From Dehalococcoidia bacterium (GTDB lineage Bacteria; Chloroflexota; Dehalococcoidia; UBA3495): DNA of 17,585 nucleotides. The position numbers and the translations under genes were made by a program. The stretch lies in NCBI GenBank assembly GCA_028822675.1, contig JAPKDE010000029.1:1-17585 (forward strand), in the 5' to 3' direction. How positions within the stretch are numbered: position 1 is the stretch's first letter; the number at the start of each line of letters is the position of its first letter. The notes beneath the pieces are model-generated. The model saw nothing but the letters and a program-made list of their open reading frames with translations, was not told where the DNA came from and did not search any database. Below, one piece after another: positions 1-7,124 of the stretch.

Positions 1-370
1 GAAATCAACGACCCGAGTCCTGTCGCCTTAGCCCTGAGGGAAATGATGCCAACCATCTAGAACGAGGTATTCTAGAACTTGTCCGGGTGACTTTAAATCA
101 GTCTTTCCCGTAGGTTCAATTACAGTGGTTTCATAACGACGCATCTAGCTTGAGCACCGCTACTACTTCCGTAAATAAAATGGTCGGGATGAGAGAATTT
201 GAACCTCCGGCCTCTGCGTCCCGAACGACGCGCGCTACCCACCGAGTTATAGATTCGGCACATCCTAACTAGGAAGCTGAATCGTCAACGTGAATCGCAG
301 AGGAGTAATTGCGTACACGTTGTCAGGCTGAGCGGGGATAGTGTGCGTTGGCTGATAAGAGTGCCAGCTC
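1..370. other. Non-coding left edge
   Basis: No convincing protein gene lies in this stretch on either strand. It holds the tRNA-Pro-like sequence at 181-267, a 7-bp inverted repeat at 56-62/70-76 (tctagaa, 7-nt spacer, ttctaga) and the small hairpin at the nadE stop codon. The remaining bases show no recognisable signal. The left neighbour lies outside the window. Confidence 0.6.
181..267 (-). tRNA. tRNA-Pro(CGG)-like sequence, probably degenerate
   Basis: Read on the minus strand, the 3' half is clearly a proline tRNA. It has a loop TTCGGGA with anticodon CGG, a T arm GGAGG-TTCAAAT-TCTCT that pairs with two G-U, an acceptor 3' strand CATCCCG, discriminator A and an encoded CCA (positions 183-181). 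The 5' half is irregular. TAGGATG (267-261) pairs only partly with CATCCCG (five Watson-Crick pairs, one wobble, one A-C mismatch). The D-arm region is about 10 nt too long and does not make the usual GCGC/GCGC stem. The anticodon stem is imperfect with a 7-nt loop, though a perfect 5-bp stem GCGTC/GACGC forms around a 6-nt loop. It may be a pseudo-tRNA, a remnant left by integration or recombination, or an odd functional tRNA. The 5' end is uncertain. Confidence 0.45.
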
Positions 371-373
371 TTA
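356..373 (-). terminator. Small hairpin overlapping the nadE stop codon
   Basis: TAAGAG (356-361) and CTCTTA (368-373) pair perfectly around the 6-nt loop TGCCAG, and the right arm includes the nadE stop codon. No run of T follows on the minus strand, so intrinsic termination is doubtful. It could be a weak or factor-assisted terminator or an mRNA 3'-end structure. Confidence 0.25.
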
Positions 374-2158
374 AGTGTCGTCCTGTTGACGGTAGCGGTT
401 GACTATGGGGAGGCGGCGGTCTTTGCCAAAGGCGCGGTGGGTGATCTTGACGCCGGGCGGGGCCTGACGGCGCTTATACTCATTGCGGTCTACCGCAGAC
501 ATGACTTGGCGTATAACTGCCGGGTCAAACCTCTTGGCGACCATCTCTTGGTAACTCAGGTCATCTTCTACGTAGGCTTCCACCACCGGGTCAAGCACGT
601 CGTACTCCGGCAGACTATCAGCGTCTAACTGGTCCGCTCGCAACTCAGCGCTAGGCGGCTTGTCAATAATCGCCTCGGGAATAACATTATCCACCGTTCC
701 AAAAGCCGGGCCTTGCCCGTTGCGCCAGCGGCAGAGCTCGTAGACCGTGGTTTTGGGTACATCTTTCAGCACTGCAAAGCCGCCGGCCATGTCACCGTAC
801 AAAGTGGCGTAACCCATGGCCATCTCTGACTTGTTGCCGGTGGTGAGCACGATCCAACCAAACTTGTTGGACACGGTCATCAGCACGTTGCCCCGCACGC
901 GTGCCTGCACGTTCTCCTCGGCCACATTGGCTTCGGTGCCCTTGAAGCGGTCTTCCAGCATGTCGGTAAAGGCCTGGTGTGCCTGTTCTATGGGCACTTC
1001 CCACAGTTCCATGCCAAGGTTCTTCGCCAGTTCTTCGGAGTCACTGACGCTGCCGCCGGACGAGTAACGCGAGGGCATGGTGATTCCCACCACATTGTCT
1101 TTGCCAAGGGCGTCCACTGCCACGGTGGCGGTCAATGCCGAGTCGATGCCGCCCGACATCCCGATCAGTGCCTTGCTGAAACCAGACTTACGCAGATAAT
1201 CTCCGGTACCCATGACTAGGGCACGGTAGACTTCTTCCGGGCCGTTCATCTCCGGCGCCAATTGCTCGTTTTCCAGTTCCGACTTGAAACTCGAATCTGC
1301 GTCCGACACAGTCAGGGCCTTGGGTTCTCCCACCGCCTGCAGGGCAGCGGCAAATGACCCGGTCGGCTCAGGTTTTTCATCGGCTATGTCGTTCGGGAAT
1401 TCCAGATCGGTAATCAGCAGAGACTCTTCGAAAGCCGGTGCTCTGGCCAGTAGGCTACCGCTGGCGTCGTAGATTATGCTGCCGCCGTCAAAGACCAGTT
1501 CGTCCTGGCCACCCACAGTGTTCACGTAGGCGACAGTCAGGTCGTGGTCAACAGCGCGCTTGGCGATCATCTCTTCCCGCATGGCCCGTTTGCCGGCGTG
1601 GAAGGGCGAGGCGTTGATGTTGACGATCAGTTCAGCTCCGGTCTGGCACTGCACGGTGGTTGGACCCACTGGGTACCAGATGTCCTCACAGATGTTGACG
1701 CCAATCAGCACTCCGCCAATACGGTAGACCGGGCAGACAGAGCCCTTCTGAAAATAGCGTTGCTCGTCAAAGACGCCGTAGTTGGGCAAGAATATCTTGT
1801 GGTAAACGTCCACCAATTCGCCGTCATGGCAGATGGCGGCGGCGTTGGTTATCTGCGGGCCAACGTCTTCGGACGGTCGATCTAAAGAGAGTATGTTCAC
1901 GTAGCCCAGGATCACCGCGATGCCTTCTGCGGCTTCTGCAATCTGTTCCATGGCGGCCACGTTGTCGGTTAGAAAGGACTTCTTATAGAGCAGGTCTTCC
2001 GGAGGGTAGCCCGTGGTCGCCATCTCAGGGAAGGCAACAAGGTCTGCCTGGGCGTCTCGGGCACGTTCCAGGTAGTCCAGAATCTTTGCGGTATTTCCAG
2101 GGACGTCCCCAACTGTGGGGTTGATCTGCGCCAGAGCCAGGCGAAATGTCCGTGCCAT
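371..2158 (-). CDS. nadE: NAD+ synthase, glutamine-hydrolysing
   Basis: This 595-residue protein catalyses the last step of NAD+ biosynthesis, converting deamido-NAD+ to NAD+ with ATP and ammonia from glutamine, in the cytosol. Its N-terminal half is a nitrilase-type glutamine amidase domain with the expected triad: E45 in FPEMATTGYP, K121 in YHKIFLPNYG and C157 in NICEDIWYP. The C-terminal half is the NAD synthase domain, with the ATP-pyrophosphatase loop SGGIDS at residues 335-340. The length fits the two-domain, glutamine-dependent class rather than the short ammonia-dependent one. The ATG start is supported by GAGGA about 7 nt upstream. The gene is transcribed divergently from the VOC/ThDP cluster and has its own promoter with an embedded dyad (separate entries). 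No disruption is seen. The family assignment is secure. Confidence 0.96.
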   Translation of the reverse strand: MARTFRLALAQINPTVGDVPGNTAKILDYLERARDAQADLVAFPEMATTGYPPEDLLYKKSFLTDNVAAMEQIAEAAEGIAVILGYVNILSLDRPSEDVGPQITNAAAICHDGELVDVYHKIFLPNYGVFDEQRYFQKGSVCPVYRIGGVLIGVNICEDIWYPVGPTTVQCQTGAELIVNINASPFHAGKRAMREEMIAKRAVDHDLTVAYVNTVGGQDELVFDGGSIIYDASGSLLARAPAFEESLLITDLEFPNDIADEKPEPTGSFAAALQAVGEPKALTVSDADSSFKSELENEQLAPEMNGPEEVYRALVMGTGDYLRKSGFSKALIGMSGGIDSALTATVAVDALGKDNVVGITMPSRYSSGGSVSDSEELAKNLGMELWEVPIEQAHQAFTDMLEDRFKGTEANVAEENVQARVRGNVLMTVSNKFGWIVLTTGNKSEMAMGYATLYGDMAGGFAVLKDVPKTTVYELCRWRNGQGPAFGTVDNVIPEAIIDKPPSAELRADQLDADSLPEYDVLDPVVEAYVEDDLSYQEMVAKRFDPAVIRQVMSAVDRNEYKRRQAPPGVKITHRAFGKDRRLPIVNRYRQQDDT

Positions 2159-2184
2159 GTATTTCCTCGTGCTGGGTTGTGGCG

Positions 2185-2214
2185 AGTATACAGATTTCCA
2201 AATCTACATGCCAA
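2185..2214 (-). promoter_or_regulatory. nadE promoter (TTGGCA-N18-TATACT)
   Basis: On the minus strand a -35-like TTGGCA (2214-2209) and a -10-like TATACT (2190-2185) are separated by 18 bp. Each matches the sigma70 consensus at five of six positions. Transcription would start near 2178, giving a leader of about 20 nt that contains the GAGGA ribosome-binding site of nadE. Confidence 0.55.
2192..2205. promoter_or_regulatory. Dyad in the nadE promoter spacer (candidate operator)
   Basis: AGATTT (2192-2197) and AAATCT (2200-2205) form a perfect 6+6 dyad around a CC centre, lying entirely between the -35 and -10 hexamers of the proposed nadE promoter. A dimeric repressor bound there would block RNA polymerase. 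The regulator is unknown. NAD-pathway regulators such as NrtR-type proteins do bind promoter dyads, but I cannot match this site to a known motif. Confidence 0.35.
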
Positions 2215-2266
2215 TCAAAATTGAGCCTGAACCCGACCTTTGACGTAGCTTTCAGCGAGCAGGTGG

Positions 2267-2296
2267 TGGACAAGGGTTACCCGCCGAAGCTAACAT
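2267..2296 (+). promoter_or_regulatory. Possible promoter of the VOC/ThDP-enzyme cluster
   Basis: TGGACA (2267-2272) and TAACAT (2291-2296) are spaced by 18 bp, about 70 bp upstream of the VOC gene start. The -35 matches the sigma70 consensus at five of six positions and the -10 at four of six. It is the best candidate seen for the plus-strand cluster, but the support is weak. Confidence 0.28.
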
Positions 2297-2365
2297 TTCG
2301 ACGTAACGCATTTGGGCCAACGCAACGCGAGACGGCCCTCGAAACGGCCTTTAAGGAGATTTACC

Positions 2366-2761
2366 ATGGAATACGCCATCAACCACGTCCATATCAGGGC
2401 TAAAGACCCCAAGGCGTCTGCCTCCTGGTACGAGAAGATTTTCAACGCCAAGATTGTTTCAGAACGCGAGGTAATGCCCGGCACCATCACCATTGGCATG
2501 CAGGTGGGCGGCCCCACGCGACTGAACATTTCCTCGCAGCCGCCGAATTCCTCTCCCGAACGGGCTATCCCGGAACTCAACAGACTTGGCTTGGAACACT
2601 TTGGGTTCCACGTGGAAGACCTGGAAGCCGAGATGGCCAGGTTTGAGGCTGAGGGCATCCGCGTTGTGCTGCCTTTGACGGTGACACCCCAGGGGATCAA
2701 GCTGGCCTACATAGAAGGCCCCGACGATGTGATTATCGAATTGGTGCAAGCTGCCCCTTAA
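2366..2761 (+). CDS. VOC-family (glyoxalase/bleomycin-resistance fold) protein
   Basis: This 131-residue soluble protein belongs to the vicinal oxygen chelate superfamily, which includes glyoxalase I, extradiol dioxygenases and epimerases. It opens with the family pattern INHVHIRAKDPKASASWYEK and closes with IEGPDDVIIELVQ. Likely metal ligands are H7 or H9, H77 or H82 in LEHFGFHVEDL, and E125 near the C-terminus. The start was placed at 2366 rather than at an upstream in-frame ATG (2312), because a strong AAGGAG lies 7 nt ahead of it and the conserved first beta strand begins there. It is the first gene of a plus-strand group and is followed after 72 bp by a ThDP-dependent enzyme, so it may act on a substrate or product of that enzyme. 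The reaction cannot be assigned from sequence. Confidence 0.85.
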   Translation: MEYAINHVHIRAKDPKASASWYEKIFNAKIVSEREVMPGTITIGMQVGGPTRLNISSQPPNSSPERAIPELNRLGLEHFGFHVEDLEAEMARFEAEGIRVVLPLTVTPQGIKLAYIEGPDDVIIELVQAAP

Positions 2762-2833
2762 TAGCCCTGGAAAAACAACCCGGAAAAGTAACGTCGATTC
2801 TATTTCTAGATAACGGATGGAAGGTTTATTTCA

Positions 2834-4504
2834 ATGGCTCAAAAGATGACTGGAAAACAGGCTGTATTGGAGATGCTCAAGGCAGAGGGCGTGCAACACA
2901 TTTTCGGCAACCCCGGGACCAGCGAAGGTCCGTTAATGGACATGTTGGGTGACTACCCGGAGCTCGAATACCACTTGACCCTGCAGGAGAGTGTTGCCGT
3001 AGGAATGGGAGAATCCTATGCCAGGTCCATTGAGACGGCGGCCTGCGTCATGCTCCACGTGGACAGCGGCCTGGCCAATGGCATCTGCCTGATGCTGGAC
3101 GCGCTCAACACCGGCACTCCAATGGTCGTGATGTCGGCCAACTATGATGCCCGCAAAGTAAACGAGACCATGACCGACCTGGCAGAGTTGGTGCGTCCGG
3201 TAACCAAGTGGTCTGTCGAACTAGACCTTGCCGATCAAATACCGTCGGTTATTCGCAGAGCCTTCCATGAAGCCAACAGCCACCCCAGAGGTCCGGTCTA
3301 TGTCGGATTTTCGGCCAACGCCCTGGAGGCCGAGGCCGAGATGAACATCGTCCCATCCAACAAGATGCACGACGACACCAGGCCCAGTCCAAAGGGTATT
3401 GAGGAAGCAGTGGCCCTGATCGCCGCCGCTAAAAACCCGCTAATGATGGTGGGAGACCGAGTATCTGAAGACCACGCCAACGATGTGGCCGTGGAATTGG
3501 CAGAACTGATGGGCTTCCCCGTTTACCAGTCCCGTGGTGCCGAGGTGGCATTCCCCACAATGCACCCCCAGTTCTTTGGCAACCACACTCTGCGCACCCC
3601 TGGCGGACGGGCGATACTGGAGGACAAAGACCTGGTTTTGTGCATTGGCATGGACGCCATTGACGAACTGTTCTACTGGGGCGATGTCATCCTGGGTGAG
3701 AACACCAAACTGATTCACATCGACCCAATTCCAGGCCGGGCCGGAAGGTCGGAGCCAACAGACGTGGGAATCGTCTCGCACTGCCGAATGGGAATTGAGG
3801 AATTGATCGCCGGCTTGAAACCGCTGGTTACGCCTGAGCTTGCCAACGAAATAGACGGTCGGAAGATCGGCGTGGTGGCTGCGGCTGCTGACAAGCGGAA
3901 GGCGTTTGAGGAATCGGTAACCGAGAATTGGGACAGCAAGCCAATGTCCCCAGCGCGGATGATGTACGAACTGGCAGCCGCGATGCCCGATAACGCCATT
4001 GTGGTCGATGACTCCCTGAGCAACCGAGCCACCATGCGGCATTACTTCCAGGGTAAGAAGCGGGGCGACATCAGGGCTTTCAGAGGCCAGGCCATCGGTG
4101 GAGGTATGGGCGCAACAATGGGCGTCAAGGTCGCCCACCCAGACCGTCCAGTCGTCGGTATACTCGGAGACGGCAGCGCCATGATGACCGTCCAGGGACT
4201 TTGGACTGCAGCCAATGACAACATCCCCTGCGTGTTTGTCATCTGTAACAATGGCATGTACCGGATCCTGAAGGTGAACTTTGACGTTTACCAGCGAGAT
4301 ATCTTGCAAATGAAGGAAACGGCCGGAGAGAACCTGCCGTATTCCGACTTCCCAACGCCGTTCCACATCTCAGCCATCGCTGGTGGCATGGGAGTGGCCG
4401 GAGAGCGCATCACCGACCCAGCAGAGATTGCTCCAGCACTGCAAAGGGCGCTAGCCTCGGGTAAACCGGCGGTGTTGGACATCGTAATCGACGGCGCTAT
4501 TTAG
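2834..4504 (+). CDS. ThDP-dependent enzyme, benzoylformate decarboxylase/acetolactate synthase-like
   Basis: This 556-residue enzyme has the three-domain architecture of thiamine-diphosphate 2-oxoacid decarboxylases and acetolactate synthases. The N-terminal PYR domain starts with FGNPGTSEG and carries the cofactor-activating glutamate E52 (LTLQESVAVG). H75 in MLHVDSG corresponds to the first active-site histidine of benzoylformate decarboxylase. A central domain is followed by the PP domain, with the Mg-ThDP motif GDGS (445-448) and NN (472-473). The second active-site histidine of benzoylformate decarboxylase falls in the LFYWGD region (279-284), where no histidine is present, so the substrate probably differs. 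Decarboxylation of an aryl or alkyl 2-oxoacid is the best guess; oxalyl-CoA decarboxylase-like or carboligase activity is possible. GGAAGG about 9 nt upstream supports the ATG. Neighbours suggest a small catabolic unit with a transporter. Confidence 0.88.
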   Translation: MAQKMTGKQAVLEMLKAEGVQHIFGNPGTSEGPLMDMLGDYPELEYHLTLQESVAVGMGESYARSIETAACVMLHVDSGLANGICLMLDALNTGTPMVVMSANYDARKVNETMTDLAELVRPVTKWSVELDLADQIPSVIRRAFHEANSHPRGPVYVGFSANALEAEAEMNIVPSNKMHDDTRPSPKGIEEAVALIAAAKNPLMMVGDRVSEDHANDVAVELAELMGFPVYQSRGAEVAFPTMHPQFFGNHTLRTPGGRAILEDKDLVLCIGMDAIDELFYWGDVILGENTKLIHIDPIPGRAGRSEPTDVGIVSHCRMGIEELIAGLKPLVTPELANEIDGRKIGVVAAAADKRKAFEESVTENWDSKPMSPARMMYELAAAMPDNAIVVDDSLSNRATMRHYFQGKKRGDIRAFRGQAIGGGMGATMGVKVAHPDRPVVGILGDGSAMMTVQGLWTAANDNIPCVFVICNNGMYRILKVNFDVYQRDILQMKETAGENLPYSDFPTPFHISAIAGGMGVAGERITDPAEIAPALQRALASGKPAVLDIVIDGAI

Positions 4505-4549
4505 ACTTCTCGCCCAAACCGTCTACGTAAAACTATTTGGCAGAGAAAC

Positions 4550-5047
4550 ATGGAGGACATGTTGGACATATTTCAGACTGTGGTCGCCAAGGCGTCGGGA
4601 ATCACCGCCGATAGCCCTTTGGCCAGCGTATTTTCCGGCCGCACCGACCTCATGGAGTTGACTGAAAATTCCCACGAAGCCTCACTTAGGCCCAAGAGCC
4701 CTGGCGGCTTGTCCCACGCAGAACGCGCTGGACTGGCCTGCCGGATGGCCAGAATTAATAACGACTCAGTCCTGGCCACCCACTACGAGAGCTTGTTCGG
4801 TGATGGTAGCAAAGCTCTTTCAGATACCGGCTTTGACGGCGGCAGCAACGCCAGACTCAAGGCGATCGTCCGGCACACGGATCTAATAACCACCAACCCC
4901 AAGGAAGCTGCAGCGGGTGACGTGGCGGCCCTGCAATCCGTAGGGATGAATGACCCGGACATTGTCAGGCTGTCAGAATTAATCGCGTTTGTCAGTTACC
5001 AAATAAGGGTGGTCCATAGTCTTAGGTTGATGGCGGAGGTAGCATGA
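4550..5047 (+). CDS. CMD-domain protein (Avi_7170-like), partner of the downstream peroxidase-like gene
   Basis: This 165-residue protein resembles the CMD (carboxymuconolactone decarboxylase/AhpD fold) proteins that are typically encoded next to an alkylhydroperoxidase-domain protein (the Avi_7170/Avi_7169-type pair). Visible features are the all-helical composition, PGGLSHAERAGLACRMARIN at about 51-70 and the long C-terminal helix LIAFVSYQIRVVHSLRLMAE. It has no CxxC redox pair and only one cysteine, so it is probably not itself a peroxidase. The stop overlaps the next gene's start by 4 bp (ATGA), which suggests translational coupling and a stoichiometric complex. Two start codons are possible: ATG at 4550, used here, or ATG at 4559. 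Neither has a well-placed Shine-Dalgarno sequence. The role in the neighbouring pathway is unknown. Confidence 0.75.
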   Translation: MEDMLDIFQTVVAKASGITADSPLASVFSGRTDLMELTENSHEASLRPKSPGGLSHAERAGLACRMARINNDSVLATHYESLFGDGSKALSDTGFDGGSNARLKAIVRHTDLITTNPKEAAAGDVAALQSVGMNDPDIVRLSELIAFVSYQIRVVHSLRLMAEVA

Positions 5048-5622
5048 GCGACATACTCTATGAGTTCACAACGGTAGTTCCCTTCTGGGAGCCCCGGGTA
5101 AAACCAGTGGTGCTCACGGAAGCAACCCCTGAGCAACTAGACGCCATGAGAGTGACGGTCTCCGACACCAAGATCGGCAACTATACGCTGGTATTGGCCC
5201 TGGACCCGGAGACATTACAACAGCGCACGCCGTTGTTTAACGGCATCATGTACCACCACGGCGGTCTGTCTCGGGCTGAGACCGAGTTCGGCGCTGTGGC
5301 GGCCTCGGTGGTTAACGAGTGCATCTACTGCGCAGCAGTTCACGCTAACCGGTACAACCAACTGACCAAGGACGAGTCGGTGATGGACCGCATCTTTGCT
5401 GACCGTAAAGATGCTGATCTGGATGACCGTCAGAAATCGATGCTCAACTTTGCCACCAAACTGTCGCAGAGCCCGCCAGAGGCTGACAAGGCCGACGTTG
5501 AGCGGATGGTTGAAAATGGACTTGGTTTGGATGAAGTATTTGACCTGGTGTTGTCCGCGTCAATATTTGCCTGGGCCAACCGGTTGATGCACGTTCTGGG
5601 AGAACCCCATCCCCAGCCTTAG
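5044..5622 (+). CDS. Alkylhydroperoxidase (AhpD)-like / peroxidase-related protein with CxxC
   Basis: This 192-residue protein has the AhpD-type active site ECIYCAAVHANRY, with C93, C96 and H100 forming the C-x-x-C-x3-H redox motif of the CMD superfamily. Proteins of this kind reduce hydroperoxides or act as thiol-dependent redox partners in the cytosol. The N-terminal 60 residues before the helical core match the longer peroxidase-related branch rather than classical AhpD. It overlaps the upstream CMD gene by 4 bp, which fits the paired Avi_7169/Avi_7170 arrangement. Being between a ThDP enzyme and an MFS transporter, it may protect against or process an oxidised intermediate, although this is inference. 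The start is fixed by the overlap and by GGAGG 3-7 nt ahead of it. Confidence 0.85.
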   Translation: MSDILYEFTTVVPFWEPRVKPVVLTEATPEQLDAMRVTVSDTKIGNYTLVLALDPETLQQRTPLFNGIMYHHGGLSRAETEFGAVAASVVNECIYCAAVHANRYNQLTKDESVMDRIFADRKDADLDDRQKSMLNFATKLSQSPPEADKADVERMVENGLGLDEVFDLVLSASIFAWANRLMHVLGEPHPQP

Positions 5623-5643
5623 GTCAGCCGATTTTCCGGTTTT

Positions 5644-5673
5644 ATTTTCTGAATACTTAAATATCAGAGAAAT
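5644..5673. promoter_or_regulatory. Inverted repeat upstream of the MFS gene
   Basis: ATTTTCTGA (5644-5652) and TCAGAGAAAT (5664-5673) pair with a single bulged G around an A/T-rich 11-nt loop, ending 12 bp before the MFS start codon. It could be an operator, or an mRNA hairpin tuning translation of the transporter relative to the genes before it. There is no run of T to make it a terminator. Confidence 0.3.
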
Positions 5674-5685
5674 AGAGACGGCAAA

Positions 5686-7068
5686 ATGCCAACTCCAACG
5701 CAACTGGAGCGCGCAGTGAACTTTGCCGGACTGCGCGCTCGTTTAGCCAACCGACTGCCTTTTTACTACGGCTGGGTGGTATTGGCCGCGGCTTCGGTTC
5801 CGAGCTTTGGCTCAAGGCCGGTGATGGCTGTGGCCACCCTCTCGGTGTTCGTCGTGCCCATGACCGAGGAATTTGGTTGGTCACGGGGGCAGTTCTCTGG
5901 TGCGGTGAGTCTGGGCGCACTGTTTGGACTGCTGGTGTCACCACACGCGGGCCGCTTGGTCGATCGCTACGGCTCCGGAATAATGCTGGCCGCGTCTGCT
6001 GGGGTGGTGGGCATCTGCGCCATTGGCCTTTCCATGACCGCTCCCGTCTGGTCCTTTTACGCCATGTACGTGCCGGGGCGAGCGGTGTTCTCCAGTCCAT
6101 TGGAATTGGGCACGTCCACCGCCGTCAGCAACTGGTTCATCAGACGCAGGCCATCAGCGTTGGCCTACATGGGCATCATCCAATCTATTGGTCTGACCAT
6201 CTTTCCAGTGATTGCCCAGGTGATGATCAACGGCTGGGGCTGGCGGACGGCCTGGTTGGCCTTGGGGATATTCACCATCAGCACAGGTATCATCCCAGTA
6301 TTGTTGTTGATGGCGCGTCGCCCTGAGGATATGGGCTTGGAACCCGATCCTGAAAAGAGCCAGCAACCAAGCCGTGAGGCTGCTCCGGGTTCGGTAGAGG
6401 CAATCACGGAAACTGCAGCCTCTTCCCCTAATCTTGAACACAATTACACAGTGCGCCAGGCGTTGCATACTCGGGCGTTCTGGATTCTGGCGTTGTTCTC
6501 AGTGTTTGGGTTCATAGTCCAGGCTGGGGTCAGCCTGCACCAGGTGCCCCATTACATCGGCCAGGGTGTGGATATCAGGTTGGCGGCGGTCACGGCCAGC
6601 GTCTTCGCATTTGGGCAGGTGCCTGGCGGACTGTTCTGGTCGTTCTGGGCCCGGCGGTTGCCGCTGCGAGTCTTGTTATCAGCGGCGGGCGCGATCATGA
6701 TGGTCGGCGCCATCGGCACGGGGTACAGCAGTTCTTTGTCCGTTGGGTTGCCCATGGGGTTTCTGCTGGGCGTAGGCGTGGGCGGGATACACCTGTTGCT
6801 ACGGCTCACCTGGGCCGACTATTACGGTCGTTTACACCTAGGCAGCATCCGAGGCCTGACATTGCCCGCACAGATCGGCGGACAGGCAATGGGGCCCTTA
6901 GTTGCCGGGTTCATGTTTGATGCCACCGGTGACTACCGCGCGCCGTTCACCGTATTTGGAATCATAGTCGGCATTGCCGCCGTGATGGTGCTGGCCGCCA
7001 AGCCGCCGGGACCGTTGCCACGAGTCAGTTCTGTTGCAGAACCTACGGCTGAGGTTGGCCGTAGCTAG
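5686..7068 (+). CDS. MFS transporter, monocarboxylate-transporter-like
   Basis: This 460-residue inner-membrane protein has the hydrophobic pattern of a 12-helix major facilitator. The first helix starts with FYYGWVVLAAAS (about 26-37), typical of the MCT/oxalate-formate-antiporter-like branch. The conserved loop between helices 2 and 3 reads GRLVDRYG (89-96). A long hydrophilic loop at roughly 212-255, rich in Pro, Ser and Glu, separates the two six-helix halves. It probably moves a small organic acid, in line with the ThDP enzyme two genes upstream, but the substrate cannot be read from sequence. It is 63 bp downstream of the peroxidase-like gene in the same orientation and is likely co-transcribed. 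The ATG was chosen because the first helix follows after a short basic N-terminus. Only a weak purine-rich ribosome-binding site (AGAGAC) is seen. Confidence 0.9.
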   Translation: MPTPTQLERAVNFAGLRARLANRLPFYYGWVVLAAASVPSFGSRPVMAVATLSVFVVPMTEEFGWSRGQFSGAVSLGALFGLLVSPHAGRLVDRYGSGIMLAASAGVVGICAIGLSMTAPVWSFYAMYVPGRAVFSSPLELGTSTAVSNWFIRRRPSALAYMGIIQSIGLTIFPVIAQVMINGWGWRTAWLALGIFTISTGIIPVLLLMARRPEDMGLEPDPEKSQQPSREAAPGSVEAITETAASSPNLEHNYTVRQALHTRAFWILALFSVFGFIVQAGVSLHQVPHYIGQGVDIRLAAVTASVFAFGQVPGGLFWSFWARRLPLRVLLSAAGAIMMVGAIGTGYSSSLSVGLPMGFLLGVGVGGIHLLLRLTWADYYGRLHLGSIRGLTLPAQIGGQAMGPLVAGFMFDATGDYRAPFTVFGIIVGIAAVMVLAAKPPGPLPRVSSVAEPTAEVGRS

Positions 7069-7124
7069 AAACGCTCCCATACTGACCTTTTCCCGATGCG
7101 ATGGAAAGGACGGTTGACGCCTGC

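Noticed and set aside
56..76. Inverted repeat tctagaa/ttctaga with a 7-nt spacer
   Set aside because: The arms are short and A/T-rich, with no gene or promoter next to them; this could easily arise by chance.
3440..4366. A 308-codon open frame on the minus strand, antisense to the ThDP enzyme
   Set aside because: It lies wholly inside a well-supported gene, has no recognisable domain or ribosome-binding site, and its composition is that of a shadow of GC-rich codons.
7086..7109. Bulged hairpin between the convergent MFS and methyltransferase genes (CCTTTTCC / GGAAAGG)
   Set aside because: The stem is weak with a bulge, and there is no T-tract on either strand, so a terminator call is not supported.
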